A stretch of 64,000 nt of DNA from Zhengella sp020637775 (GTDB lineage: Bacteria; Pseudomonadota; Alphaproteobacteria; Rhizobiales; Rhizobiaceae): NCBI RefSeq assembly GCF_041397485.1, contig NZ_JAWKWO010000004.1, forward strand, positions 434,001-498,000, read 5' to 3'. The notes beneath the pieces are model-generated. The model worked only from the letters and a program-made list of their open reading frames with translations, made no database searches and had not been told where the DNA came from. How positions within the stretch are numbered: position 1 is the first letter of the stretch; every line of letters starts with the position of its first letter. This document shows positions 50,666 through 58,040 of this stretch, piece after piece. The position numbers and the translations under genes were made by a program.

Positions 50666-51435
50666 TCTGTGTCACCCATGGCGATTGTGAGGGAAAGTCC
50701 TGCGCGTTCCAGCGCGGCACGGGCGTCCGGCTCGGGCGCGTCATCGGTCATGATCGTATCGAACGCGGAAAGATCGGCCAGCAGATGCAGCGCGGTCCGC
50801 CCGAAACGACTGTGGTTGACCAGCAGGCAGCGCCGCTGGGCCCCATCCATCATGGCGCGCTTGGCGCGCACCACCGCCTCATCCATATGAAAGGCCTGAA
50901 GCCCGGAAACCGCCGGCGAGGAGATGAAGGCGATATCGGCCCGCATCCGTAACAGCGCCTCTTCGGTGACGATGCCGAGAAAGGCGTTGAACTTGGGCGA
51001 ATAGACGCCGCCCGTGGCGATCAGCGTGATGCCGGCCTCGCCGCGCAGGCGGTCGATCACGGCGCCATTGTTGGAAATCACGGTCAGCGGCCGCTTCTCG
51101 GGCAACAGGCTGCCAAGCAATCCGGCCATCGACCCGTCATTGACCATGACGGTCATTCCCGGCTCGACGAGGTCGAGCGCTGCGCGCGCCATGCGCGTTT
51201 TCGCCGCCGCATCCTGGCGTTCGCGCACGCGGAAATCGCTTTCGAACCGGGTGCCCGCCTCGATGGTGGCGCCACCGCGCACCTTGCGCAGCAGGCCGGC
51301 CTGCTCCAGGTCGTCGAGATCGCGATGGATCGTCATGCGCGAGACGGCGAAGCGCTCGGCCAGCGCGTCGAGCTCCACCGCACGATCCTCGACCAGCAGA
51401 TCCATGATCGCCTGTCTGCGCTCCTCACGCTTCAC
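50662..51435 (-). CDS. eryR: DeoR-family transcriptional regulator (EryR-like)
   Basis: 257 residues: DeoR HTH (about 1-55; LAERFAVSRMTIHRDLDDLE) and a sugar-phosphate-sensing domain (about 70-245; MTVMVNDGSMAGLLGS, HMDEAVVRAKRAMM). Start is a GTG at 51435 with AGGAGG at six bases, giving the family start KREERRQAIMDLL; an ATG at 51495 in the same frame has no site. First gene of eryR-eryH-eryI and divergent from the aldolase gene. Its likely operators are the TTTGTGAT repeats in the spacer. Confidence 0.87.
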   Translation of the reverse strand: MKREERRQAIMDLLVEDRAVELDALAERFAVSRMTIHRDLDDLEQAGLLRKVRGGATIEAGTRFESDFRVRERQDAAAKTRMARAALDLVEPGMTVMVNDGSMAGLLGSLLPEKRPLTVISNNGAVIDRLRGEAGITLIATGGVYSPKFNAFLGIVTEEALLRMRADIAFISSPAVSGLQAFHMDEAVVRAKRAMMDGAQRRCLLVNHSRFGRTALHLLADLSAFDTIMTDDAPEPDARAALERAGLSLTIAMGDTE

Positions 51436-51502
51436 GGCCTGCCTCCTCGACCCTGACAATACCGGCCCTTCTACCGCATGATGCAACATTATCAAAACAA
51501 TT

Positions 51503-51540
51503 TTTGTGATTTTGTGATTTTTAATTGCGAAATATCACAT
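51503..51540. promoter_or_regulatory. TTTGTGAT repeats in the eryR-fsa spacer
   Basis: Two head-to-tail copies of TTTGTGAT (51503-51510, 51511-51518) and an inverted ATCACA (51534-51539), beside ATTATCAAAAC (51488-51498), in an AT-rich part of a 190-base divergent spacer. Repeated short sites of this kind suit a tetrameric DeoR regulator, here EryR. Confidence 0.5.
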
Positions 51541-51625
51541 TCTGCCCTATCCATCCGCCGCGACACCGCAACCTGGCATGCGCCGCCATCCCCGTTTCGC
51601 GGCCGCCCAATGCAAGAGGAACGCC

Positions 51626-52279
51626 ATGAAATTCTTCGTCGATACCGCCATCGTGGATGAAATCCGCGAACTCAACGATTACGGCCTGCTGGACGGCGTG
51701 ACGACGAACCCGTCGCTGATCGCCAAGTCCGGCCGAGACTTCAAGGAGGTGATCGCCGAGATCGCGGCACTGGTGGAAGGGCCGGTTTCGGCGGAAGTCG
51801 CCGCCATGGATTTTGCCGGCATGGTGGCCGAGGGCGAGCATCTCGCGGCCATCGCCGGCAATATCGTCATCAAGCTGCCGCTGACGCTGGACGGGCTGAA
51901 GGCCTGCCGCCATTTCTCGCAGAAGGGCATCCGCACCAATGTCACGCTGTGCTTTTCGGCCAACCAGGCGCTGCTCGCGGCCAAGGCCGGCGCGACCTAC
52001 ATCTCGCCCTTCGTCGGCCGGCTGGATGACATCCATATCGACGGCATGGAGCTGATCCGCGAGATCCGCATGATCTACGACAACTACGGATTCAAGACCG
52101 AAATCCTCGCAGCCTCGATCCGCTCGGCCAACCATGTCAAGGATGCCGCGCTTGCCGGGGCGGACGTGGCGACCATCCCCGCCGCCGTCATCAAGGGCCT
52201 TGCCCGCCATGTCCTCACCGACAAGGGGCTGGACCAGTTCGCCAGGGACTGGGCGGCAACCGGACAGACGATCCTGTAA
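51626..52279 (+). CDS. fsa: Fructose-6-phosphate aldolase/transaldolase-like protein (TalC/Fsa)
   Basis: 217-residue small transaldolase: start MKFFVDTA, Schiff-base Lys83 in VIKLPLT, TNVTLCFSANQALLAAKAGA and SPFVGRLDDI. Family members join or split dihydroxyacetone and an aldehyde phosphate, or act as transaldolases using erythrose-4-phosphate. Next to a locus that yields erythrose-4-phosphate, transaldolase or aldolase work on that product is likely. ATG with AAGAGGAACGCC upstream. Divergent from eryR and convergent with the alcohol dehydrogenase. Confidence 0.9.
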   Translation: MKFFVDTAIVDEIRELNDYGLLDGVTTNPSLIAKSGRDFKEVIAEIAALVEGPVSAEVAAMDFAGMVAEGEHLAAIAGNIVIKLPLTLDGLKACRHFSQKGIRTNVTLCFSANQALLAAKAGATYISPFVGRLDDIHIDGMELIREIRMIYDNYGFKTEILAASIRSANHVKDAALAGADVATIPAAVIKGLARHVLTDKGLDQFARDWAATGQTIL

Positions 52280-52285
52280 TGTGAA

Positions 52286-52323
52286 AGGCGTCTGCGCACC
52301 GCTTGCCGCTGCGCAGACCGCCT
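52286..52323. terminator. Bidirectional terminator between convergent genes
   Basis: Nearly perfect stem AGGCGTCTGCGCA / TGCGCAGACCGCCT (one bulged base) with an 11-base loop, starting six bases after the aldolase stop and ending six before the alcohol dehydrogenase stop. A few T residues follow on the minus strand (CTTTCACATT). Confidence 0.65.
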
Positions 52324-52328
52324 CACGT

Positions 52329-53486
52329 TCAGCCGGCTGCCAGCATCACAGCGTCGAGGTCGGCTGCCGACAATGCGGCCGGATTGGCTTTCATCGACGA
52401 GGAACTCGCCGCCGCCGCCGCCGCGCTCGCCCGGACATCGGCATCCACGCCCATTTCCGACAGCGCCGGCAGGCCATTGTCGCGCGACCACTGCGCCAGT
52501 ACGGAAGCCGCCGTTTCAAGCGACATGCCCTGTGGCAGGTCGAAGGCCTGTCCGATCCAGCCGGCCACCTCGTCGAACCGCGCGACGAGCGCCGGATCAG
52601 CCACCGCGCGGCGATTGGCCACCAGCACCGGCGGCAACAGCACCCCGCAGATCGCTCCGTGTGCGGCACCCGCCAGGCCGCCCAGCGGCCCGGCCAGGCC
52701 ATGCACCGCGCCGAGCCCCGCATTGGCCAGTGCCAGCCCCCCGCACAGGCTCACCCAGGCCATTTCGTCGCGGGCGCGCTCATCTTCGCCTTCCATCAGC
52801 CGCTTGAGCGCAAGAAGCCCGCGCGGGATTGCATCGCGGCACAATGCGTCCGTCATCGCGTTGGCGCGCGTGCAAAGATAGGGCTCGATCACCTGCGTGA
52901 TGGCGTCCAGACCCGACGCCAATGTCACGTCGCGCGGGCAATCGTCGGTCAGCGCCGGATCGACAATGGCAATGTCTGGCAGCATGCGCGGATCGCGCAG
53001 CGACACCTTGCGCCGGTGTTCCGGCACGCCGATTACCGCATTGCGCGTCACTTCCGCGCCGGTTCCCGCCGTGGTCGGCATGGCGATGAAGGGCAGCGGG
53101 TCGGTTTCCAGCGCCATGCCTTTGCCCACCACCTCAAGGTGATCCATCATCGGCCGCGGCGCCGGCACCAGCGCGGCGATTGCCTTGCCCGCATCGACCA
53201 CCGCACCGCCGCCGAAGGCGACGACAACCTGCGCGCCGCTTTTGCGCGCCAGCGCCACGCCGGCTTCGATCATGCTGGTATCCGGCTCGCCCGCAACGGC
53301 AAACCCGGTCACACGGCAGCCCTCGGCCACAAGGCCATTGGCCAGGGCGGCGCTGCGCCGCGGGTTCGAACCATGCACCAGCAGCACGGACGTGCCGAAG
53401 GCCGCAATGCGTTGTGGCGCGGCCTGCGCCTGTCCACGACCGAACAGGATCTCGGTGGCGGTGCGAAAGGAAAAGCTGTTTGTCAT
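52329..53486 (-). CDS. Iron-type (group III) alcohol dehydrogenase
   Basis: 385 residues. NAD-binding FGGGAVVDAGKAIAAL and TTAGTGAEVTRNAVI; metal ligands Asp in SGLDAITQVIE and the His cluster HGLAGPLGGLAGAAHGAICG. Near maleylacetate reductases and other polyol/ketone reductases. It is the third gene of eryB-eryC-adh, an addition not seen in the Brucella ery operon. It may reduce or oxidise a tetrose or other side product, or an alternative polyol. A run of Ala/Ser near residue 350 (SAAAAAASSSS-like) is a flexible low-complexity insert. Confidence 0.85.
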   Translation of the reverse strand: MTNSFSFRTATEILFGRGQAQAAPQRIAAFGTSVLLVHGSNPRRSAALANGLVAEGCRVTGFAVAGEPDTSMIEAGVALARKSGAQVVVAFGGGAVVDAGKAIAALVPAPRPMMDHLEVVGKGMALETDPLPFIAMPTTAGTGAEVTRNAVIGVPEHRRKVSLRDPRMLPDIAIVDPALTDDCPRDVTLASGLDAITQVIEPYLCTRANAMTDALCRDAIPRGLLALKRLMEGEDERARDEMAWVSLCGGLALANAGLGAVHGLAGPLGGLAGAAHGAICGVLLPPVLVANRRAVADPALVARFDEVAGWIGQAFDLPQGMSLETAASVLAQWSRDNGLPALSEMGVDADVRASAAAAAASSSSMKANPAALSAADLDAVMLAAG

Positions 53487-53529
53487 GGCCTGCCCGGCGG
53501 GCGCCCCTCCCTGATTGGCGAATCGGCCG

Positions 53530-54462
53530 TCAGAGTTTCAGCCTTTCCGCGCCCGTGTCGATATGCGGCGCCCAGAAAGCCACACTTTCGGCGATCTGCG
53601 GAATGACCTCACGGTCGTTCGGCTCGCGCTCCTTGAAGCTGAGTTCGAGACAGATCTCATTATCCGCCGCGCCGCCCTCCGCCAGTGCCGCCAGAAGCGG
53701 TTCCGGCTGGATACGCCCGCGCGCGTTGAAGTCTGCCGTGAACGGACGGTGTCCGCCCTTGTCCATCAGGCTTTGCTTGATGTGGATGATCGGAGAAACC
53801 TTCGGCACCGCCCGCGCCCAGGCATAGGGATCATAGTCGTCGGGATTGGCGGAGGTCACGTCGCCATGGTCGATATCGGCCATCATCCACATCGGCACGG
53901 CCATGTTCGCCGCCGTCAGCCGGTCCTGAAGTGCGAGGCAGGCTTCGATCGTCTCGCCGAATTCCCGGCCCACGCTCATCGGCTCCCAGAACACGTAGGA
54001 CAGGCCAGCGGCCTTCGCATGGTCCGCCACCTCCGCCCAGCACTCGATGGCAATGCGGATCAGGTCCTCGCGCCGCTGCGGATCGTCGTAGTCCCGATAG
54101 GTGAAGATGGCGAATTGCGTGCCCACCGTCACGCCGCCGAGGTCGCCGATGATGTCGGCAAAGGTCTTGAACCAGTCGACGTAGTAGCGCCGCACCTCTG
54201 CATCCGGATGGCCGAAATGGTTGAGCCGGCCATAGGGGCCGGTCATGCCGCTGGTGATCCGCACACCGGTGCGCTGGCAGGCAGCCTCCATCTGCCGGGT
54301 CAGGCGGCGGATGGTTGACGCCGGCCAGGACGGATTGATGAATTCATGCGTCAGTTGCAGGTCACGCAGGCGGATGTCGCGCGCCACGGTTTCGATCAGG
54401 TCGTCCGGATCGGCGAAGCGGTTGACCAGCGGGTTGGTGTTGAGCGACAGCGTCAGGCCCAT
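53530..54462 (-). CDS. eryC: Sugar-phosphate isomerase/epimerase (EryC, tetrulose-4-phosphate racemase-like)
   Basis: 310-residue AP-endonuclease-2-like TIM barrel. Metal-ligand regions FWEPMSVGREFGE, MMADIDHGD, IIHIKQS and CLELSFKERE. Brucella EryC converts L-3-tetrulose-4-phosphate to the D form; this match in length and in its place after a GlpD-like eryB supports the same role. It lies 15 bases after eryB and 43 before the alcohol dehydrogenase. Confidence 0.83.
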   Translation of the reverse strand: MGLTLSLNTNPLVNRFADPDDLIETVARDIRLRDLQLTHEFINPSWPASTIRRLTRQMEAACQRTGVRITSGMTGPYGRLNHFGHPDAEVRRYYVDWFKTFADIIGDLGGVTVGTQFAIFTYRDYDDPQRREDLIRIAIECWAEVADHAKAAGLSYVFWEPMSVGREFGETIEACLALQDRLTAANMAVPMWMMADIDHGDVTSANPDDYDPYAWARAVPKVSPIIHIKQSLMDKGGHRPFTADFNARGRIQPEPLLAALAEGGAADNEICLELSFKEREPNDREVIPQIAESVAFWAPHIDTGAERLKL

Positions 54463-54477
54463 GATGCTCCGGCTCCT

Positions 54478-55995
54478 TCAGGCGGCGTCGGAAAAGCGCT
54501 GGCTTTCAAACCATTCGGCGAAGGCCGCCTTCTCCGCATCGCTCAGGTGAAGATAATGCTTGGTGCGCCGTTCGAGAATGTCCCCCGGCGTCTGCGCCCA
54601 TTCCTTTTCCACCAGATAGCGCACTTCCGCTTCGTGCAGCAGCCCGCCGAAATGCCGGCCGAGGTCGTCGAGCGAGCATGCATTCTTGACGATGGCTTTC
54701 GTCCGCGTTCCATAGACGCGCCCATAATGTTCGCGCAGGCTGCGCGGCATCCAGGCATAGGTCTGGCGAAGACCGTCGAGAAACGTCTCGAAATCGGCGT
54801 TCGCCATGTCGCCGCCGGGCAACGGCGCATGTTCGGTCCAGTCGCCGCCCATCTGCGGAAAAACCGGTTTCAGCTTGCCCATCCCGCGTTCGGCCAGTTC
54901 CCGGAACGTGGTGATCTTTCCGCCGAAAATGTTGAGCAGCGGCGCGCCGCCCGTCTCGTCGAGATCGAAGACATAGTCGCGCGTGACCGCCGACGGATTG
55001 CCCTGGCCGTCATCGAACAGGGGACGCACGCCGGAAAAGGCATGGATCACGTCATCGCGCGTCAGCTTCTCCTTGAAATAGCGGTTCACCGCCGCGATCA
55101 GGTAGTCGATCTCGTTCTCGTCCGCCGTCACGTCTTCCGGCCGCCCGTCATAGGCGATATCCGTCGTGCCGATCAGCGCCTTGTCGCCCTCGTAAGGATT
55201 GATGAAGATCACCCGCTTGTCGGTGTTCTGGACGAGATAGGCATTCGAGCCCTTCCAGAACTTCGGCACGATGATGTGGCTGCCCTTGACGAGCCGCACA
55301 TTGCGCCGGGAATTCGCGCCGGCCACGCGCCCGATGACATCCATCACCCAAGGGCCGGCGGCATTGACGATGCAGCGGGCCCGGAAGTGCCGGGTCTCGC
55401 CGGTTGCTTCGCTGCGGGTCGTCACGCTCCACGCGCCATCCTCGCGGCGCACCGTCACGGCCGCGGTGCGTGTCAGCACGGTTGCGCCGCGCTCGGCCGC
55501 ATCCACGGCATTGAGCACCACGAGCCGGGCGTCATCGACCCAGCAATCGGAATATTCGAACCCCTTGGTGAACTGGTCGAGCAGCGGCGCCCCTTCCGGG
55601 TCGCGGCGCAGATCGAGCGTGCGCGTGCCCGGCAGCTTCTTGCGCCCGCCCAGATGATCGTAGAGGAACAGGCCGAGCCGGACCAGCCACGCCGGACGGT
55701 CCTGCGGGCTGTGCGGCAGCACGAAGCGCATCGGCCAGATGATATGCGGCGCGGCGTTCAGAAGCACTTCCCGCTCGATCAGCGCCTCGCGCACCAGCCG
55801 GAACTCGTAATATTCCAGGTAGCGCAGCCCGCCGTGAACCAGCTTGCCCGACCGCGATGACGTGCCCTGGGCAAGATCGTCCTTCTCGCACAGCACGACG
55901 GACAAGCCACGCCCGGCGGCATCACGCGCGATGCCCGCGCCGTTGATCCCGCCGCCGATCACGAAAAGATCGACTGTCTCCGCCTGTGTCGACAT
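54478..55995 (-). CDS. eryB: GlpD-family FAD dehydrogenase, probable erythritol-phosphate dehydrogenase (EryB)
   Basis: 505-residue membrane-associated flavoprotein: FAD motif VIGGGINGAGIARDAAGRG, TSSRSGKLVHGGLRYLEYYEF, NAAGPWV, IFGGKITTFRELAE and the C-terminal DAO_C domain (about 385-500). EryB oxidises erythritol-4-phosphate to L-3-tetrulose-4-phosphate; the paralogue GlpD oxidises glycerol-3-phosphate. EryC immediately downstream and eryRHI nearby favour EryB. No erythritol kinase gene (eryA) or eryD is visible. Confidence 0.82.
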   Translation of the reverse strand: MSTQAETVDLFVIGGGINGAGIARDAAGRGLSVVLCEKDDLAQGTSSRSGKLVHGGLRYLEYYEFRLVREALIEREVLLNAAPHIIWPMRFVLPHSPQDRPAWLVRLGLFLYDHLGGRKKLPGTRTLDLRRDPEGAPLLDQFTKGFEYSDCWVDDARLVVLNAVDAAERGATVLTRTAAVTVRREDGAWSVTTRSEATGETRHFRARCIVNAAGPWVMDVIGRVAGANSRRNVRLVKGSHIIVPKFWKGSNAYLVQNTDKRVIFINPYEGDKALIGTTDIAYDGRPEDVTADENEIDYLIAAVNRYFKEKLTRDDVIHAFSGVRPLFDDGQGNPSAVTRDYVFDLDETGGAPLLNIFGGKITTFRELAERGMGKLKPVFPQMGGDWTEHAPLPGGDMANADFETFLDGLRQTYAWMPRSLREHYGRVYGTRTKAIVKNACSLDDLGRHFGGLLHEAEVRYLVEKEWAQTPGDILERRTKHYLHLSDAEKAAFAEWFESQRFSDAA

Positions 55996-56078
55996 GCCAT
56001 GCTCCTCCTTGCCGTCCTGCCGGGCCGACAGGCTTTATACACCAGCACGCTTTCGCCTAGTGATTTTTTTTGCGCATA

Positions 56079-56094
56079 TTGAAATTTTTTTCAA
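56079..56094. promoter_or_regulatory. AT-rich palindrome upstream of eryB
   Basis: TTGAAA-TTTT-TTTCAA, a perfect 6-4-6 dyad 84 bases upstream of the eryB ATG, next to an eight-T run (56064-56071 region). It could be the eryB operon's operator, or, with the T-runs, part of the end signal for ribH2, which is transcribed towards it. Confidence 0.4.
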
Positions 56095-56114
56095 TCCATG
56101 CGGAAGACATTCCT

Positions 56115-56142
56115 GCCGCCACCCCGGATCGGGGGCGGCGGC
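56115..56142 (-). terminator. Hairpin downstream of ribH2
   Basis: Stem CCCCG/CGGGG with flanking GCCGCC/GGCGGC and one mismatch and one bulge, loop GAT, 32 bases downstream of the ribH2 stop on the minus strand. It is not followed directly by a U-run. Confidence 0.5.
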
Positions 56143-56173
56143 ACGCGTGAAGAGCGGGAAGGACTGGCTCCGG

Positions 56174-56653
56174 TCAGGCGCTTTGCTGCATCGCTTCGCC
56201 GGCCATCCGCGCATCGAGGTCCAGCACCTGGCGAACGGCTTCGGCGGCCTCCTCGCCCTTGGTCACGAAATGCTCGCGGTAGAAGGCGGTCAGCGTATCG
56301 ACCGGCTGGTAGTTATGCGGCGTCAGCGACACGGAAAAGACCGGCACATCGGTGTCCATCTGGGCGCGCATCAGGCCGTCGACCACGGCGCCGGCCACGA
56401 AGTCGTGCCGGTAGATGCCGCCATCCACGACAAAGGCAGCGGCGACGACCGCATCATAGCGGCCGGTACCGGCCAGCTTGCGCGCCAGCAGCGGCATCTC
56501 GAAGGCGCCGGGAACATCGAACGTGTCAATCGTGGCGCCGGGCATCAGGCGCGCGGCAGCCTGCCTGAAGCCTTCATGCGCACGGTCGACGATGTCGGCA
56601 TGCCAGCGGGCCTTGATGAAGGCGATGCGGGGAGAGGTGGAAATGTGTGACAT
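56174..56653 (-). CDS. ribH2: 6,7-dimethyl-8-ribityllumazine synthase, type II (RibH2)
   Basis: Condenses ribitylamino-uracil with dihydroxybutanone phosphate, the penultimate step of riboflavin synthesis. 159 residues: FIKARWHADIVDRAHEGF with the Trp of type II enzymes, DVPGAFEMPLLA, VDGGIYRHDFVAGAVVDGL with the catalytic His, and SLTPHNYQ. Closely follows Brucella RibH2, a decameric type II enzyme. Transcribed alone from behind an FMN riboswitch, so it is turned down when FMN is plentiful. Rhizobiales usually have a second copy, RibH1, elsewhere. Confidence 0.94.
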   Translation of the reverse strand: MSHISTSPRIAFIKARWHADIVDRAHEGFRQAAARLMPGATIDTFDVPGAFEMPLLARKLAGTGRYDAVVAAAFVVDGGIYRHDFVAGAVVDGLMRAQMDTDVPVFSVSLTPHNYQPVDTLTAFYREHFVTKGEEAAEAVRQVLDLDARMAGEAMQQSA

Positions 56654-56738
56654 TGCGGAACCCTTGCCTTTGGCGTTGCATCAGGTCCCAGAGCATGACC
56701 ATGGACCGGCCGGCCGTTGAAATGGCCTGCCATCCGCG

Positions 56739-56861
56739 GTTCTCTTCCATCCGGACTGTCACCGTCGGCCCCGGAATTTCACCGGATCTGCTGACCTTCC
56801 GTCACCGGAAGCGCTCGCGGGCTGTCACCGCCGGTGGGGAATTTCACCCCGCCCTGAGAAC
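56739..56861 (-). promoter_or_regulatory. FMN riboswitch (RFN element) controlling ribH2
   Basis: Both conserved halves of the RFN element are present on the minus strand: GGGTGAAATTCCCCACCGGC then GGTGACAGCCCGCGAGC, a variable stem (CTTCCGGTGACGGAAG), and GGTGAAATTCCGGGGCCGAC then GGTGACAGTCCGGATGGAAG. P1 is closed by GTTCTC (56856-56861) with GAGAAC (56739-56744). The 85 bases between P1 and the ribH2 ATG contain a GGCC...GGCC pairing and a GGTC/GACC stem, the likely expression platform. No clear U-run, so translational control is the better guess. Confidence 0.96.
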
Positions 56862-56920
56862 GCCCGATTTGGTAGCCGAGCCCGCGCGTCCGGTCAATCG
56901 CCGCATGTTGACGGTCCGTT

Positions 56921-57769
56921 TCAGCCGAACACCACCGTACGGTGCCCGTTCAGCATCACGCGATGCTCCAGATGCAGCTTGACGGCCCGCGCCAGCACCC
57001 GGCTTTCGATGTCGCGCCCCACCGCCACGAAGTCCTCGGCGCTCATGGCGTGGTTCACCCGCTCCGTCTCCTGCTCGATGATCGGCCCCTCGTCGAGATC
57101 GGGCGTCACGAAATGCGCCGTCGCCCCGATCAGCTTCACCCCGCGCAAATGCGCCTGGTGATAGGGCCGCGCGCCCTTGAAGGAGGGCAGGAAGGAATGG
57201 TGGATGTTGATCACGCGGCCATAGAGCCGTTTCGCCAGCGTGTCGGACAGCACCTGCATGTAGCGCGCCAGCACCACGAGATCGGCACCCGTGTCACGCA
57301 CCAGCCCCAGCAGCTTGCCCTCCTGCTCGTCCTTGTTGGCCTTTGTCACAGGCCAGCAATGATAGGGAATGCCCGAGGCCTCCGCCGTCGCCCGGCTGGC
57401 TTCATGGTTTGAAACGATGGCCACGACCTCGGCATCGAGCCAGCCGACGCGGATCTGGTAAAGCAGGTGCAGCATGGCATGGTCGAACTTCGACACCATG
57501 ATGATGACCCTGGGCTTGCGCGTCGCATCGGCCACCGACAGGCGCATGTCGAACCGGTCGGAAACCGGGCGGAGCACCCGCTCGATGGCTTCGCGGTCAT
57601 GGGTCTTCGGCGCATCCATGGCGATGCGCAGGAAAAAACGGTTGGATTCGCGGTCCCAGAACTGGTTGCTCTCGGCGATATTGGCGCCGATGCCGGCAAG
57701 TTCCGTGGTTACCGCGGCCACGATACCGGGCTTGTCGTCACAACTCAGCGTCAGGATATGGGTCTGCAT
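56921..57769 (-). CDS. purU: Formyltetrahydrofolate deformylase
   Basis: Releases formate from 10-formyl-THF, balancing one-carbon pools. 282 residues: N-terminal ACT domain (about 3-80; LTLSCDDKPGIVAAVT) and formyltransferase domain (about 90-280) with the catalytic NIHHSFLPSFKGARPYHQA and GATAHFVTPDLDEGPII. ATG at 57769; the open extension upstream lacks a ribosome site and family likeness. Transcribed leftward, ending 59 bases before the FMN riboswitch. Confidence 0.94.
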   Translation of the reverse strand: MQTHILTLSCDDKPGIVAAVTTELAGIGANIAESNQFWDRESNRFFLRIAMDAPKTHDREAIERVLRPVSDRFDMRLSVADATRKPRVIIMVSKFDHAMLHLLYQIRVGWLDAEVVAIVSNHEASRATAEASGIPYHCWPVTKANKDEQEGKLLGLVRDTGADLVVLARYMQVLSDTLAKRLYGRVINIHHSFLPSFKGARPYHQAHLRGVKLIGATAHFVTPDLDEGPIIEQETERVNHAMSAEDFVAVGRDIESRVLARAVKLHLEHRVMLNGHRTVVFG

Positions 57770-58040
57770 CGGTTCGTCTAGTCCGCATTGGCTTTCAGCC
57801 CACGCATTCAGGCATGGGCCAGGATTGCCGGCCAAGCCGGCTGCGTTTGAAAATTCGGGCAAAGCCTGGGCCGGAAAAAGCCAGGCAGCATAGTGTCCGG
57901 CCTTCAGCTAGCATGGCGGCCCGTCTGCCGCCACTGCCAATGCGGCCTTGGCGCGCGCGGCGTTTCTCCTTGATTTTAACCTCTTGTGGCGTGCAGACAG
58001 GACAAGGAGCATGAACGGGAAGCCCGGGGGACGAAACCAG

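Noticed and set aside
54478..55995. Simple glycerol-3-phosphate dehydrogenase GlpD
   Set aside because: Family level is right, but direct linkage to eryC and proximity to eryRHI make EryB the better call; kept as an alternative in the entry.
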